64,000 nt of DNA, taken from Liolophura sinensis (lineage: Eukaryota > Mollusca > Polyplacophora > Chitonida > Chitonidae). Made by a program: the position numbers and the translations under genes. The stretch is taken from NCBI RefSeq assembly GCF_032854445.1, contig NC_088304.1, forward strand, positions 31,813,732 through 31,877,731, given 5' to 3'. Shown piece after piece: positions 34,346 through 47,000 of this stretch. The notes beneath the pieces are model-generated. The model searched no databases. It was not told the origin of the DNA and saw nothing but the letters and a program-made list of their open reading frames with translations. Position 1 is the stretch's first letter; each line of letters starts with the position of its first letter.

Positions 34346-35385
34346 ATTAAATTGCATTCGTTTATTGCCGGATGCATCCCTCCTAGAAGTCAATGGCATA
34401 AAATTTCGTCCATGACCAAGTATTCCATTCTTTATGATTCTTCTGCGATTTATGTCTTCGAAAGATATGCTCAGATACGTTTGCATGATGGGATGATATC
34501 CCACATCGCACCAAAACCAATGGTTACGACATTTGTTTGCTTAAAAAATGCACTGGGCGAAATGTTAGGTTATTGGTCGAATTTGATGGTGCATGGAGTA
34601 TATACAATACGACACTCCAAACCACATGTGGCGTGTTGAAAGATTTCCTCACACTGATATGAACAACCTGGTGTAAAATATGAAAAGAATTAGCAGAAGT
34701 GGGAAAATTAACATATTTTATAACTTATTTCGTATGCATTGTATGATGAGACATGGCACGTCTCATGACCAGTCAACTTGTCTTGGCGGCCCCTTGACGT
34801 TTGCCTGTTTGACGGAGATGGTTGTCTCCCGCCTTCACTTTTCCTGCATCACAGATTCACTACAACAACCCCGAGCTTCTCCATCTATTGATATAGCTTT
34901 CCAAAAACACGTGCTTGTCTACAATCTTTTAGATTGGTGGGAGGAACCCGGACAGAGCCTAGGGGAAAATCAGGACTATTTGCAGGTTGCTGCCAGACAA
35001 AGGAATGACTCGTTAAAAAAAAAAAAAAAAAAAAAAAAATTAAAAAAAAATTGTACTGATAACCAGAGCCAAAGGGCTGTGAAATGGGTCTTTTAGTTTC
35101 TGAAAAATAACACGTCGTGGAGGGCGTAACGCACGTAAACTACTTTGGAGATCTACTTTCGAATTTGACAGGAGTGTTTGCTTTAAATCTCGCATGTACG
35201 CTATAGCTTTCAGGAATTTAGGCGTACACACCATGCGTATTCACTACGCTGTTTTAATTTTAGAAGCGTATCATCTAATTTTTAAGTGGCACGCCCCTTA
35301 TCTGTAGCAATGTGGTCAATGTCAGTTGGCATACCTGCCGTCTGATAACTTCCACATTCTTTATTTCTTCACCCTTTTCTCGCCA
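34346..35385. other. No gene; SINE fragment and poly(A) tract
   Basis: Contains a truncated family A SINE piece at 34937-35010 ('gattggtgggaggaacccgg') and an A-rich tract at 35016-35050. Nothing else is supported. Confidence 0.55.
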
Positions 35386-35447
35386 CGATATGGCTGAAAT
35401 ATTGCCGATGTGGCGTTAAGCCATATTCATTCATTCATTCATTCATT
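35385..35447 (+). mobile_element. SINE tail with (ATTC)n
   Basis: 'cacgatatggctgaaatatt' followed by 'gccgatgtggcgttaagcca' and (ATTC)n resembles the 3' tail of SINEs common in molluscan genomes. That match is from family knowledge and was not searched. Confidence 0.5.
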
Positions 35448-36310
35448 CTTTATTTCCACCATTTTGGTGACTAACAAAGCGCTTGATTGCCGTAAGGTAG
35501 GTCTAAATATTATTAGGAGCTGTTAATTACATGAACGTAGGCTACCTTACAGGGTGTAAGTCTTTCCGCTACATACGCTACCACAGGAAAGCAAGGTACC
35601 GACTGGTTTGTGACATTTGTCGTCACGATTCTCAAAATTGCGCAAGCGCATTCAATAGTCTTTCGTGACACGAAACTAAACGAATAATAAATGAAACGAC
35701 GACTCCAAATATTTTGATTTAATGCATAATCAAAACATAAAGGCTAAATCTCAACCAAACCAAGAAGAAACGATCACGAAAGGAAGTAAATATTTGACCA
35801 TAACAAACGGTTTACTTCGTTAAGTGCACTAACACGTCGTACTTAGGTGAAACTACTTCCGGCAATTTCGTCACAATTTTTCATGCCTCTATAATGGGCC
35901 TCTGGCGATTCTCACCAACAGACCCATAAAAAACGATTGTCCCCATTCTGGCAAAGATTGATGCCGAATGTACATTCATCTAATTAAATACGCTCTCAAT
36001 TTGTATTATCCTCTGAAACATAAAACAACAAAGAATGTGTAAAAACTATCAGACAAGATACATCAACAATTTTATTCCAATTTCATCAACAAACAAAATC
36101 AGAGATAAGAAATATTATAAACAGGACCAAGGTATGAATACAACGAGTATGTAAACTTCTCAGCTTCAGCCTGTTATAGCGAGGGTACTGGTCACATAAT
36201 AAATGTTTAAGTAAGAACACGTATTTGCCGTTCTAAAATCAAAGTTGCATCTCATTGGAATTAAAAATAATTTCGATACAGGAAACGTCCTCTTGCATTG
36301 ACAATCAGGA

Positions 36311-37373
36311 GTGCAAGGAAATGTTCCACATGTGAAGTACAGACTTGAACATTTTCTTGGTAAAAGAGATCAAGTAGTCGACATCGAACGTGACGACAGC
36401 GCAAATGTCCACTCCAGCGTCGTTGACTAATCGTGCCATCGATTCCTCAGGGCAGCGTGACAGCGGGGATATCTACAAATCCTGTCCCGTCCGGATTTAA
36501 CCCTGGCATTAAGTTGAAGGGCCATATCCCTGTCAGAGCAAATTCAACTGAAATGGTATACACTGTACATGTAATCTTTCATGAAGGTGTTATTATATAA
36601 AACGTTACTTCTAAATATCGCTGTTTTGTGTGGTACATCGGGATTCAACTTAATGGTAGTTTTAGGCGTATTTTTTCAAGTGTTTGAGCTTAATCTATGC
36701 TCGAGACATAAGATTCGTATCAGAGATATACAACTGTACGGCATTTGTTGAATTGCGTATGATTGCCGAGGGTTGCAATACTTAGCATTGCAATGGGTTT
36801 GTTTTTATAATCATTTGCACGTGGTACAGCTGTCTCTCAGCTAAAGACGCATTCATACAGCATACACCTGAATTACTCTCAAAAACTAATCTGTAAAATT
36901 TAAAGCAAAGTCTGTTGCCTGAGTGACGCTAGAATGTATTCTGTTATTGCAACACAGTATTATGTCCTATTCAACACAATATTTTGTTAATCTAATACGG
37001 TCTTTATGTTGAATTATTAGCATGTGTGTGTTTATTTGACAATCATCTGCTGCAATAGCATAATACAGTCTGTCATCACTCTGAAAGAGTTAAATTTAGC
37101 ACATTACTTTGTGACAAGGCGATTTGCCGTATCAACTCGATGAATTCAACGTTGATACAAATGCTACAATCACAGGAAATAGCGCACGTCCTATTTTCAC
37201 TAGACTAATGGTATCGTCTGAATGTAACCCATGATGTGAGTAGAGACCTATTATGTAACCGTCGGAATCCCAGAATGCTGCACCGGTGCTTTTCTTATGG
37301 GCTTACCAACTGTAACAAGGCTGACCGTTCGTTCTGGGGGACGTAGACTTGGTTGGGGACTTGGTTGGAGACA
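36311..37373 (-). CDS. Possible two-exon small gene, unassigned
   Basis: On the minus strand an ATG in good context at 37373 opens a Ser/Pro/Thr/Lys-rich start (MSPTKSPTKSTSPRTNGQ) that reaches a strong GTAAGC donor at about 37305. Acceptors near 36545 and 36525 precede a stretch open in more than one frame. One reading (phase matched) gives about 56 residues in total, ending HAALRNRWHD. Another gives GIWPFNLMPGLNPDGTGF and stops at VTLP, and a one-base shift then opens ARLVNDAGVDICAVVTFDV. The right frame cannot be decided by eye, and I do not recognise the protein. It may be a real 3' exon with a frameshift or a chance ORF. The CACTCAAAAA MITE copy 5 lies in the putative intron. Confidence 0.2.
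36873..37108. mobile_element. Palindromic MITE, 'CACTCAAAAA' family, copy 5
   Basis: 'attactctcaaaaactaatc' at the left and 'gctagaatgtattctgttat' inside, with a decayed right arm ('cagtctgtcatcactctgaa'). Confidence 0.65.
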
Positions 37374-38169
37374 TTTTGTTTCAGTTTGCTGAAGTTACTG
37401 ACTTTTTAAAATCCGTTTTCTACTTATGCATCTGAAATCTATGTAACCAATTATTAAATGTATCCATTACTATCGCGATTGTAACCAAAGATAGACCTAC
37501 CAATACAGTACTGTGTACAGGTCTACCTTTTCTTAAGAAGGATTACCTGGCATAACTTTAACTGTAATTGTTAAAGAATTATTAACAAAGCCATGGAGTT
37601 TGATTTTGATACCTTGAAGGTAAAATGCTGATTCAGCTTGGCAGATACACATTTCCGTCATACACCAACTTTGCATCCAGCCAATTTCCCCTATGAATAT
37701 TCATGTATTCATTGGATATAAATATTTATGAGCTGGTTATGACCAATGCCCAAGATTACCTGGTCGATGCTCAAATTCTCAAACTCAACAGTTGGTTCAG
37801 CAATATTACAACTGCCATGAATTTAAATGAATTAGAAATTATTATTTCAATACCACATGAATATAAAATCAGATATTATTACGTTCTCTTCGTATCATGT
37901 AGCCTTTTTCCAAGTATATACTGGCCTTCATCTACGTGGGGGTATAGACAGAGTACACTTGCACTGGGAAGATGGGAACATGCACAGAAATTATCTCATG
38001 ATTAAAAATTAAATGAAGTTAACTTCAATTTTTGATTTGCAAAATCTTTTCCTTTCGAAGAAATCACACACACAAAACAAACCACAACCATCAGAGTTTG
38101 TTTAACCATCACTCAGACCATGTACATTCGGTAAATACATATTTATAGTAAAAAATACATTATCTACAG

Positions 38170-39245
38170 TGAATGGGCATGTGCCCATTCATCAGCACAC
38201 CAGAGACACACATTCCATGTACATGTATGGTATCACTATTTCCATGTATAATGTGAACATTTCCTTGTATACTATGAGTATGTTCAGAATTAACATTTCC
38301 ATGTATGGACAGAACACTTCCATGTTTATGATTAGCATTTCCATGTTCAGATTTAACATATCTATGTTTATGATAAACATTTCCATGAATGGACAGAACG
38401 CTTCCATGTTTATGATCAACATTTCCATGTTCAGATTTAACATATCTATGTTTATGATAAACACTTCCATGTATGGACAGAACACTTCCATGTTTATGAT
38501 TAGCATTTCCATGTTCAGCATTAACATATCTATATTTATGATAAACACTTCCATGTTTATGATCAACATTTCCATGTTCAGATTTAATATATCTATGTTT
38601 ATGATAAACATTTCCATGTACGGAAAGAACACTTCCATGTTTATGATTAGCATTTTCATGTTCAGAATTAACATATCTATATTTATGATAAACACTTCCA
38701 TGTAAGGACAGAACACTTCTATGTTTATGATCAACATGTCCATGTTCAGATTTAACATATCTATGTTTATGATAAACATATCTATGTTTATGATAAACAT
38801 TTCCATGTGCGGACAGAACACTTCCATGTTTATGATCAACATGTCCATGTTCAGATTTAATATATCTATGTTTATGATAAACATTTCCATGTGTGGACAG
38901 AACACTTCCATGTTTATGATCAACATTTCCATGTTCAGATTTAATATATCTATGTTTATGATAAACATTTCCATGAATGGACAGAACGCTTCCATGTTTA
39001 TGATCAACATTTCCATGTTCAAAATCAACATTTCTATGTTTATGATAAACATTTCCATGTATGGACAGAACACTTCCATGTTTATGATTAGCATTTCCAT
39101 GTTCAGATTTAATATATCTATGTTTATGATAAACATTTCCATGTACGGAAAGAACACTTCCATGTTTATGATCAACATTTCCATGTTCAAATTTAACATA
39201 TCTATGTTTATGATAAACATTTCCATGTATGGAAAGAACTTCTCA
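38170..39245. repeat. 21-bp / 84-bp higher-order minisatellite
   Basis: The base unit of 21 bp (ttccatgtttatgataaaca plus t) is arranged in sets of four variants. This gives an 84-bp higher-order unit that includes 'tgtatggacagaacactt' and 'tgttcagatttaacata'. With 21 equal to 7 codons, frames stay open on both strands (361 codons on minus, 178 and 201 on plus) as heptad-like repeats. Confidence 0.9.
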
Positions 39246-39299
39246 TCTCTAAACATGGAATGCAGATTTCTGGACACACGGTATATCCCTACCCTAAAA

Positions 39300-40300
39300 C
39301 ACGTCCCATGCGCATGTACATCCTAACTTCCACATGGTCTCAGTTTTCTTTTACACAGTGCAGATGGATAACAGTGTGATCAAATCATACACATACGTGC
39401 TATGTTCATTTCAATATACAATGTACCATACTGACATTTACACAGATGTCTAATTCAACACAATGTGAAAAGACCATCACACAAGATTTACAAACGTTTA
39501 AGTATATCATGATCATTTGAGTGTCGCCTTCTGTATGTGGTACAATCTTGGGCTTTATCTTTATGATATATGTATATCGCAAAATCACTTACATATGTGC
39601 AGTGGAAAAAAAACACACATTTAATGTAAAACAGAATCATGTTTAGATGTCAATTATTTGCACACATTAATTATCAAATAATTATTTCCTTAGGTAATGG
39701 CTTGCACCATTGGCAGCTCCATTGCCTATACTATCCTTTCACAGTTGTAACCAGCAGCAGTACTAACAACTCACTGGTAGAAGTACAACATGTTTTATAA
39801 TGTAAATATGTTTGAATACACATGATCTGTACATGTATAGGAATCAATATATCACAGACTACTAACAGTTCTCAATAATATTATTACACGGCTAGAATTG
39901 ACATTTTTAGATTTTCTTTACAGGGTGGTTTTTAGTCTAACACAGACTGTCTGATGTAGGATTTGACTTCAGACTGAAACAGGACGAAATCTTGCGTTGT
40001 TGAACAGCTGGCCCACAGCCAAACCTGCTGAGAAAGAGCACAAGTCATTGTATTTACTTTCTGTTCCTTATCTGATCTGAGTTGTAATATATCACTCAAA
40101 AACTTTTCACTTATATGACCACATTAAGGATGGAGGCAAAAACGAGTGCCCTGAGTAAACCATCCACCTTCCCCAGGTTCGGGACAAACATTCAGACAAT
40201 GCCACAGGCAAAAACAGCCACGCTTGAATTCGAGCCAGTGACCTAATTGTTCATGGGCCTGACAGTCACAGTGAACAAGTGCAGCCCTCAGTAGTAATAC
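39300..40300. other. No gene; decayed SINE remnants
   Basis: 'aacttttcacttatatgacc' near 40100 looks like a decayed family A remnant. No exon is seen. Confidence 0.45.
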
Positions 40301-40307
40301 CGTTGAG

Positions 40308-40668
40308 TGAGTGAGTGATTGAGTGAGTCAGTGCTTGGGGTCTAACATCGTACTTAACAATTTTTCAGTCATAGGACGATGAAGGAATCCTTAGAGTGCA
40401 TGTAATGTGCTTCCTTGTTGCAGAACGGGTTTCCACCGCTCTTTTATCTAGTGCTGCTTCACTGAGACGCCTTACCAAAGGCAAGTAAGCCGTCACACCC
40501 AACCCATTATACTGATACAGGTCAACCACTATTACATGCACACTGAACGCCAAGCGAGGAAGTTACAACTTCCTCTTTTAAGGTCTTAGGTGTGACTCGA
40601 CCCAAGATTGACCTTGGATCTACCGCTCCCAAAGCGGACACTCTACCAACTGTGCTATCGGGGCATCA
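40308..40668 (-). mobile_element. SINE family B, full length
   Basis: Read on minus, it starts gatgccccgatagcacagtt and ggtagagtgtccgctttggg: a tRNA-like A box, followed by a B-box-like ggtcaatcttgggtcgag. The body 'cagtgaagcagcactagata' and tail 'aagtacgatgttagacccca' then end in a GAGT repeat. It is tRNA-derived but not a functional tRNA. Confidence 0.85.
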
Positions 40669-40839
40669 ACTATTAATTCTGTTCAAACTCCATGTTTTTA
40701 TGATTTTTTTTGCCTCTAAGCATTCTGATCATATCAACGTGTCTTCAACAAGAAAAAATGATAGGATAGTTCCCACTCTCCACAAATGTGATGATTTTCA
40801 ACTTCTACTTGTATACCCTCCTCTGACACTGGAGAAAGA

Positions 40840-40845
40840 TTTATT
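40840..40845 (-). terminator. Poly(A) signal AATAAA for AKAP10
   Basis: A hexamer on the minus strand about 200 bases after the AKAP10 stop at 41042. Confidence 0.5.
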
Positions 40846-41041
40846 CTGCACTTAAAACAACAAATAAATTAGTGTGGCCTACATGACAAAGCACTGTGGA
40901 GACGCTATTCTCATTAAATTTAAATTGCACAAAAGCACTGATTAAACTGCGTGCAAGTTCAGGGTTTGAACAAAGTATACTCCACAGCAAACAGCTTTAA
41001 CTTTGTCGCTGGCCTGGACGCTTTTTGATGACGTACCTTCA

Positions 41042-44000
41042 TCAAGACCCTTGCTGACCTTCCTTCATTGCACTGACCCCAGGAGCTCCGTCTCCTTGTG
41101 TGACTGACGTCACGCCACTGATGATTGTCTGCGCAATGCGCAACGCCATCTCTTCCTGCTCCTGTTTTGACCCAACAGTAACAACTCGCATCAGTGTATG
41201 GTACTGTTTGGCATTTAAAAAGGGAATTTTAAATTTATATGAATTGAAAATGCAATTCATGAATGAAAGGTACCTTGGTGAAAATGTTTGCATCAAAATT
41301 CATGCAATTTTTGCAATTTCAAATGTTAATGCTCATTGCTGTAAACAAAAACTTCATTGTTTATCAAAACACCTTAAAAAACCTTACAATCAAAAGAGAT
41401 ATGAGCAGAAAGCATACCTTGTCCTTTTCTCGCCTTTTCTTGAAAAACCCTGATGCTGAAATAAAGACATCATTATGACTGTGAAAATTAAAAAAATCAT
41501 GAGCTTTTATTATAAAGTAATTTGATGACCAGAACTCATCTGTTCCACACTTTACTGATCTGTAGTATACAGCAAGTTGAAAATTCACTGATTTGTTTGA
41601 ATCCAGACTGTGTTATTTTTGAGGGCAGATAAACATTGAAAGTACAGTTAATCTCAACACAATGCATTTACAACCAATTACCTCCCCTGTGCACAACTCT
41701 ATCCTATCAGCATTTAACACATACAAAGTATCAATGCAATGTGTAAGGTTGTAGCAGTTTAGAGTTGAAACCTTTCCCTTACATTTCTTTTTCTCGTGAT
41801 CTGGCTCTGGTTCAAACTCGGAGACAAACTGCCCTAACTTATCCACTTTGCCCAGGGTCATCCCACTGAAAACATGAACAGACCACGATTACAGTGTGTT
41901 CGGGGTTAAAGGCTAAGTTGCAGTGTCAATAGTCTGTCAATCATGTGTTCTCTTTGAAGCAGGCCAGTCCCACTTGTGATATACATGTGTTTCAATAGAG
42001 TGCTGCCTCACTTGAACCACATGTTAAAGACACCAGACACCCCATTTGACACAACCCAGGATTGAGCCTGGATTTTCCAAATCAGGGAGGCCCTTAAAAC
42101 ATATGCAGTGCCATCATCTATCTTCACTTATTCAGAATACTAATTAATATTAAAATCACCAATTGCACTTGTTTTTCAATCACTCAGATATATATAAGGT
42201 GTTTCTACACTGCTCTTGGTGATCTATCAAATAGAAAAAATGAAATCAACAAATGATCTTGGCCCTCCAGTCAAATGGGACAGTAAAATGTAAAAAGACA
42301 TGGCAAACTGTATCCAAGGGCAAAGTTAGGAGGTATTCGTGATAATATGCTGACATTATATACACTCTTACAGGATGCATGAAAAGGTACCATATTTATT
42401 CATTTATCTGAAAGGCCTTGTACGTTGTACTGAAGCTATTTCACTTCTACGACGGTGGCCATCATTATGAAAAGGTATTCCAAAACGAAGAGTATGGCTT
42501 TAAAGAAAATGAATAAAGATATAACAAAAAAACGAGAAAAAAAAAAAAATGTTTGAGGTACATTTCGCACTGTAGTTCTTAATAACTTCTCTTTTTACAT
42601 GCATATTTCCATCAGAGGTTGGAAATATTCGGAGATGACATCATCAATGAACGTGTTTTCACGGCTACTACTGTTGATGTCACTACAGCAGGCTAATTAA
42701 TTTGCTGACTAACTGCTGGTGCCTTTGGAAATCAGTAGTTTAAAGTCATTTTTATGCACCAAGAAGACAGCTGAGTAGTTTTTCTGTACTTTTATATCTC
42801 AGGCCACATCATACACTCAAGCGTTTTCATATATCCTTAGATATAAGTATTTCTCACCCAGAAGTGGAGCGTTTCCAGAGCGAGTCTGGGTTCAGCAGAA
42901 CCGGGTCAATCAGTAAATCATCTTCAAACTTGTGGAGGACTTTCTTCCAGTGCCGTGTGTCAGAGGCCAGTAGTGTGTTCTTCATACTGATAGACTCACT
43001 GCCAACGCTCTGACTCCCCCCACTGTGTTCTGATGACCCGTCACTCTCTACAGCAGAAAAGTCACAAAGCACAACTCAGGAGCTAAATCCACAACGTGAT
43101 TTTCCACTCACAGTATTTCGCTGGCAGCTTAGCTTCTGAGTGACACCTTTACTTTGATTCTGATTGATTCATCCACCTTATAGGGCCACTTAAAGAGTTT
43201 TATGTGAGGATCGATTAATTTCTTATCAGAAAAACAACTTTTACAGGCTTCAGAAAGTACATTTCTACAGGAAAAACTAGGTGAAATACAACATGTGATA
43301 ATGTTTACAACTATATACAAAAATACAAGGATCTAAAAACAAGCGTTCATAGTGAATATCCAAAAAAATGCCTTGATTCAAAACTGTCTTTATGGAAATT
43401 GGCCGCAGATCCAAGTATCTGCATACTGTCCTTTGTCTGAGTGCTTTTGAGGATACAATACAATGTCTGATGGGCTTGTTGTCATTGCAAGATGCTGCCT
43501 CATTAAATCATCATGTGAAATCACACCACACACAACATCTCCCTCAAGGACATTATGACACCATTCCACCTGTTACATGCCCTCCGTTACACTATTACAA
43601 ACAACACAACTAGTCCTGTCACCAAACAGAGAAGTATCTCAACAGTTTAGCCACAAAGTCAAAACTAACATTGTTGCTTAATTACAAAGAGCTTGGAACT
43701 ACACACTACGCTTACAAAGGTTGGATGTAAAACTCACCTGTTCGTTTCCGAGACCTCTGTGGGAAGTCTTGTGCCATTTGTATCGTGTTGACCAGCTCAG
43801 ATAAATATTTATAGTACAACTCACTCTGCAAAAACTGAGGGAAATAATTCTGAAAAATAACAAGAAGTAACATGCAAAACTACAGACATGGCAGCATCCA
43901 TACCACTTTATTTTGTCGGATTTTAATGTTTTTATAATTGCCTTGTTTTACAAGTGTTTCCAATCATTTTAATATGTTTTCAACATAGGAAAATTTGCTC

Positions 44001-47000
44001 ACCTAGCTCAGATAGCCCACATTTCCCAGAAATTTGATGACTTTTGATTTTAACTCTTTTACTTATGTAAACCCTTGTCACTGAAAAAAAGATTTGCTCT
44101 TCCCAAAAAACAAGAATTAAAAATGATGTGGTCTACCCCAGACTTAGCAGCTAAATGTAGCTAACATTCTCACACATCAATTGATAAATTCAATTTTAAT
44201 CGCTTTTGGGGTATAACTATTTCCAAGCAGAAATACATAACTGTGGTCTGTAAACATGCAATATATTATACTTGCATGCATTTTTTTTTTTTCGGTTTAT
44301 CTGGTTTTATTTATAAATTATTTTTAGTGTGACACATGGGCTGTATTTATACCACTGTTACGAAACAGATGGAGAGCAAGGTAAAAAGCAAGTCTTGAGA
44401 CAGTGATGCTATTCAGTATTTTTGTATTACATAGGTTACCTCCCTTGTAAAGGATTTACCTGCGCTGACATCAGGCATCCCTTCCACTACTAGTATGCTA
44501 TGCTGTTAGCATTTGCAAGTATCAGTGTGATGGAATTTAAGCAACCACAGTTATTGATCTACCTTTTTGCTTCTGTGCTTTGGGAAACTTACAAAATAAA
44601 CGACAATATTTTAAACAATCCCACATGCTGTAATACTGAAATAAAAGACAGACACAAGCAATCAAATTCTTTAAAAAGGGAAGTAACCTAGGTATTACGC
44701 CAATATGTAATAGCTTTCCTTGGGGTTTGGATATCAAAAGACTGAGAAATAAATGTCCAAACAACTAATGATGTAGCTGTACCTTTTCTATGGACTTAAG
44801 AACTATGTTTCTGGGGATAGCAAAGCAGTCAGGAAGAGGACCTTCTTCTCGGCAGATGTTGGACTCTACCTCGAACCGAATCTTGTCAGAAAACCCCAAT
44901 GGTGTTGTTGCTTGGAGTGAGAAGTACCTGTAACAGGACAACAATCCTGACCTCAAACACAATCATTTACCTTTGTTATAATGTTAAAGATGAGACAATC
45001 ATCTTGTTAAAAGTTGTACATAAATGAGAGTGACCTCACTCAAAAATTTATTTATTAACTTTATTTAACATTTAACTGACTGGCGTTTAATGCAATTCTC
45101 AAAAATAGTTCCCTTCCTGTGACATGTGATGTCAGGTTTAAGGGTGGAGGTGGTCAACTTGCACTGACAAAACATACATATATATAAAGAAAAAGCTAGT
45201 ACACAGTATTCTTAAAATTAAAAAAAAAATACAAGGCATTCATATATTTGCAAACTTAGATTTGGTAGCAAGGCTTCTCAAGCTCTCCTGGATGAGAATG
45301 CAAAACTTCAGCCCAATACATAAAGTACTGAAGTCGGAAATTTTGTAATTCACGGTATTTAATATGCACACAGCGAATCAACAGAGGGAACATCCCCCTC
45401 ATGTTATTGTGCTCTACATGTGTGCAAAACCTGAGCTCAATACATGCAGTACCTTTCAAGACACCACGCCTAACTTTTACTTTAACATTGCTTTCACTGT
45501 TAGATACCGATGCTCGAGGCACGACATAAGCTATGTCTGCACTATGCACAGGTGAGCTAAAAGGTCAAGAAACTAAGACAACCTGCGTTTGTTTGAAAAA
45601 AAAAGAGGAGAAAACATGTCAGCTCTGGCACAGACTCACTTGTCGTAGAGCACCATGGCATCGGACTGTGCCTGCACGCCATCGTATCCGCTCATAGCCT
45701 GCAGGTGCTGCTGGAAGTTGTCCGCAGCCATCACAAACTGCAGCAAATTAGAAGCTCCTTCTTGCTCTATGAACTAAACATAAAACACGAGATTGGATAT
45801 TGTATTTTGGTTAATTATAAACAAAGGAGTTCTGGCAATTCACCTACATGTAAAACACAGTTTCTATTTAACGTCCCAGCCCAAAATGTCACCACTTCAC
45901 CACACAGCAGAGCTACCTGCCTATCGTTTAATGCGGCAGTGTTTGGGATTAGATCAAACTATAGGCAGAATATCATTATTTCTGCAATACTGGGAACTCA
46001 AAGCCAGCCAAAAACATAATTTAGAAGATGATTAAAATCATTTTTAATTAGTTTTCTATATTCTATATCCATGAACCACTCCATGATAAAATTAGTAGCT
46101 GAATTCTGTATAGGAGTTGAACTTACCTCCATGGAATAAAACATGGCAACCCTTTGTTTTTAAGAATTCTTTATAGGAGTCTGACTTACCTCCATAAAAT
46201 AAAACATGGCTGCCTCGTTGTAGAGACAATCAGCCAAGTAAACCCTGCCACTGGTTAACACATCTATCTGATGCTTACAGTGGAACACACTTCTAATGAA
46301 ATCAGGGTAGTGCCTGGGAGGAGAGAAAAACAAAACACATGTTGACTGACTGATTGTTAGAACACCATAAAGTATAAATTTATGGACAAAATTCCTGCAT
46401 GTTAATTTCATTGTAAATACATTTACTGTTTGGGTCCACCAACGCACTATACATAGTATAAGCACTATAAACCAACTTTAGTCTTTCTGATATTTATTAT
46501 TTGATTGGTGTTTTACGCTGTACTCAAGGATGTTTCACTTATACAATGGCGGCCAGCATTATGGTGGGAGGAACCGGGCAAAGCCCCGGGGGAAACCCAC
46601 AACCATAACCAAAAGTAATTAATCAAACTTTACCCCAAAACTCTTGAGTGGTCCTATAATGTGGAAGAGTCAATCAAAAAAATGTGTGACACCCTTCTCA
46701 AAAAATTTTCGCTTGTACAACAACAGTTGGTTTAACAGTACTGTAGAAGAAACACTAGAGTGCCTGATAGTAAATCCACGACCTTTGGCAAGCTGACCAA
46801 CTTTTCTATAAGACATTAATCTGTACAGTAATCAATCTATTTACACATACATTACCAGCTTTCTCAATGTTGCCACTTACTCAGCTTCCATAATCGCTAC
46901 GACAAAATCCTGACACTCCGCAAAACACCTGGGGTCTACCTGCCCATCCTCACCACACATTTTACCTGCAAAACAGTCAAAGTTAATTTAACAGGTTAAA

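Noticed and set aside
34680-35096. 138-codon plus-strand ORF with a poly-Lys end
   Set aside because: It runs through a SINE fragment and a poly(A) tract.
40590-40668. tRNA gene on the minus strand
   Set aside because: It looks tRNA-like but belongs to a SINE whose body and tail recur at 1186-1500.
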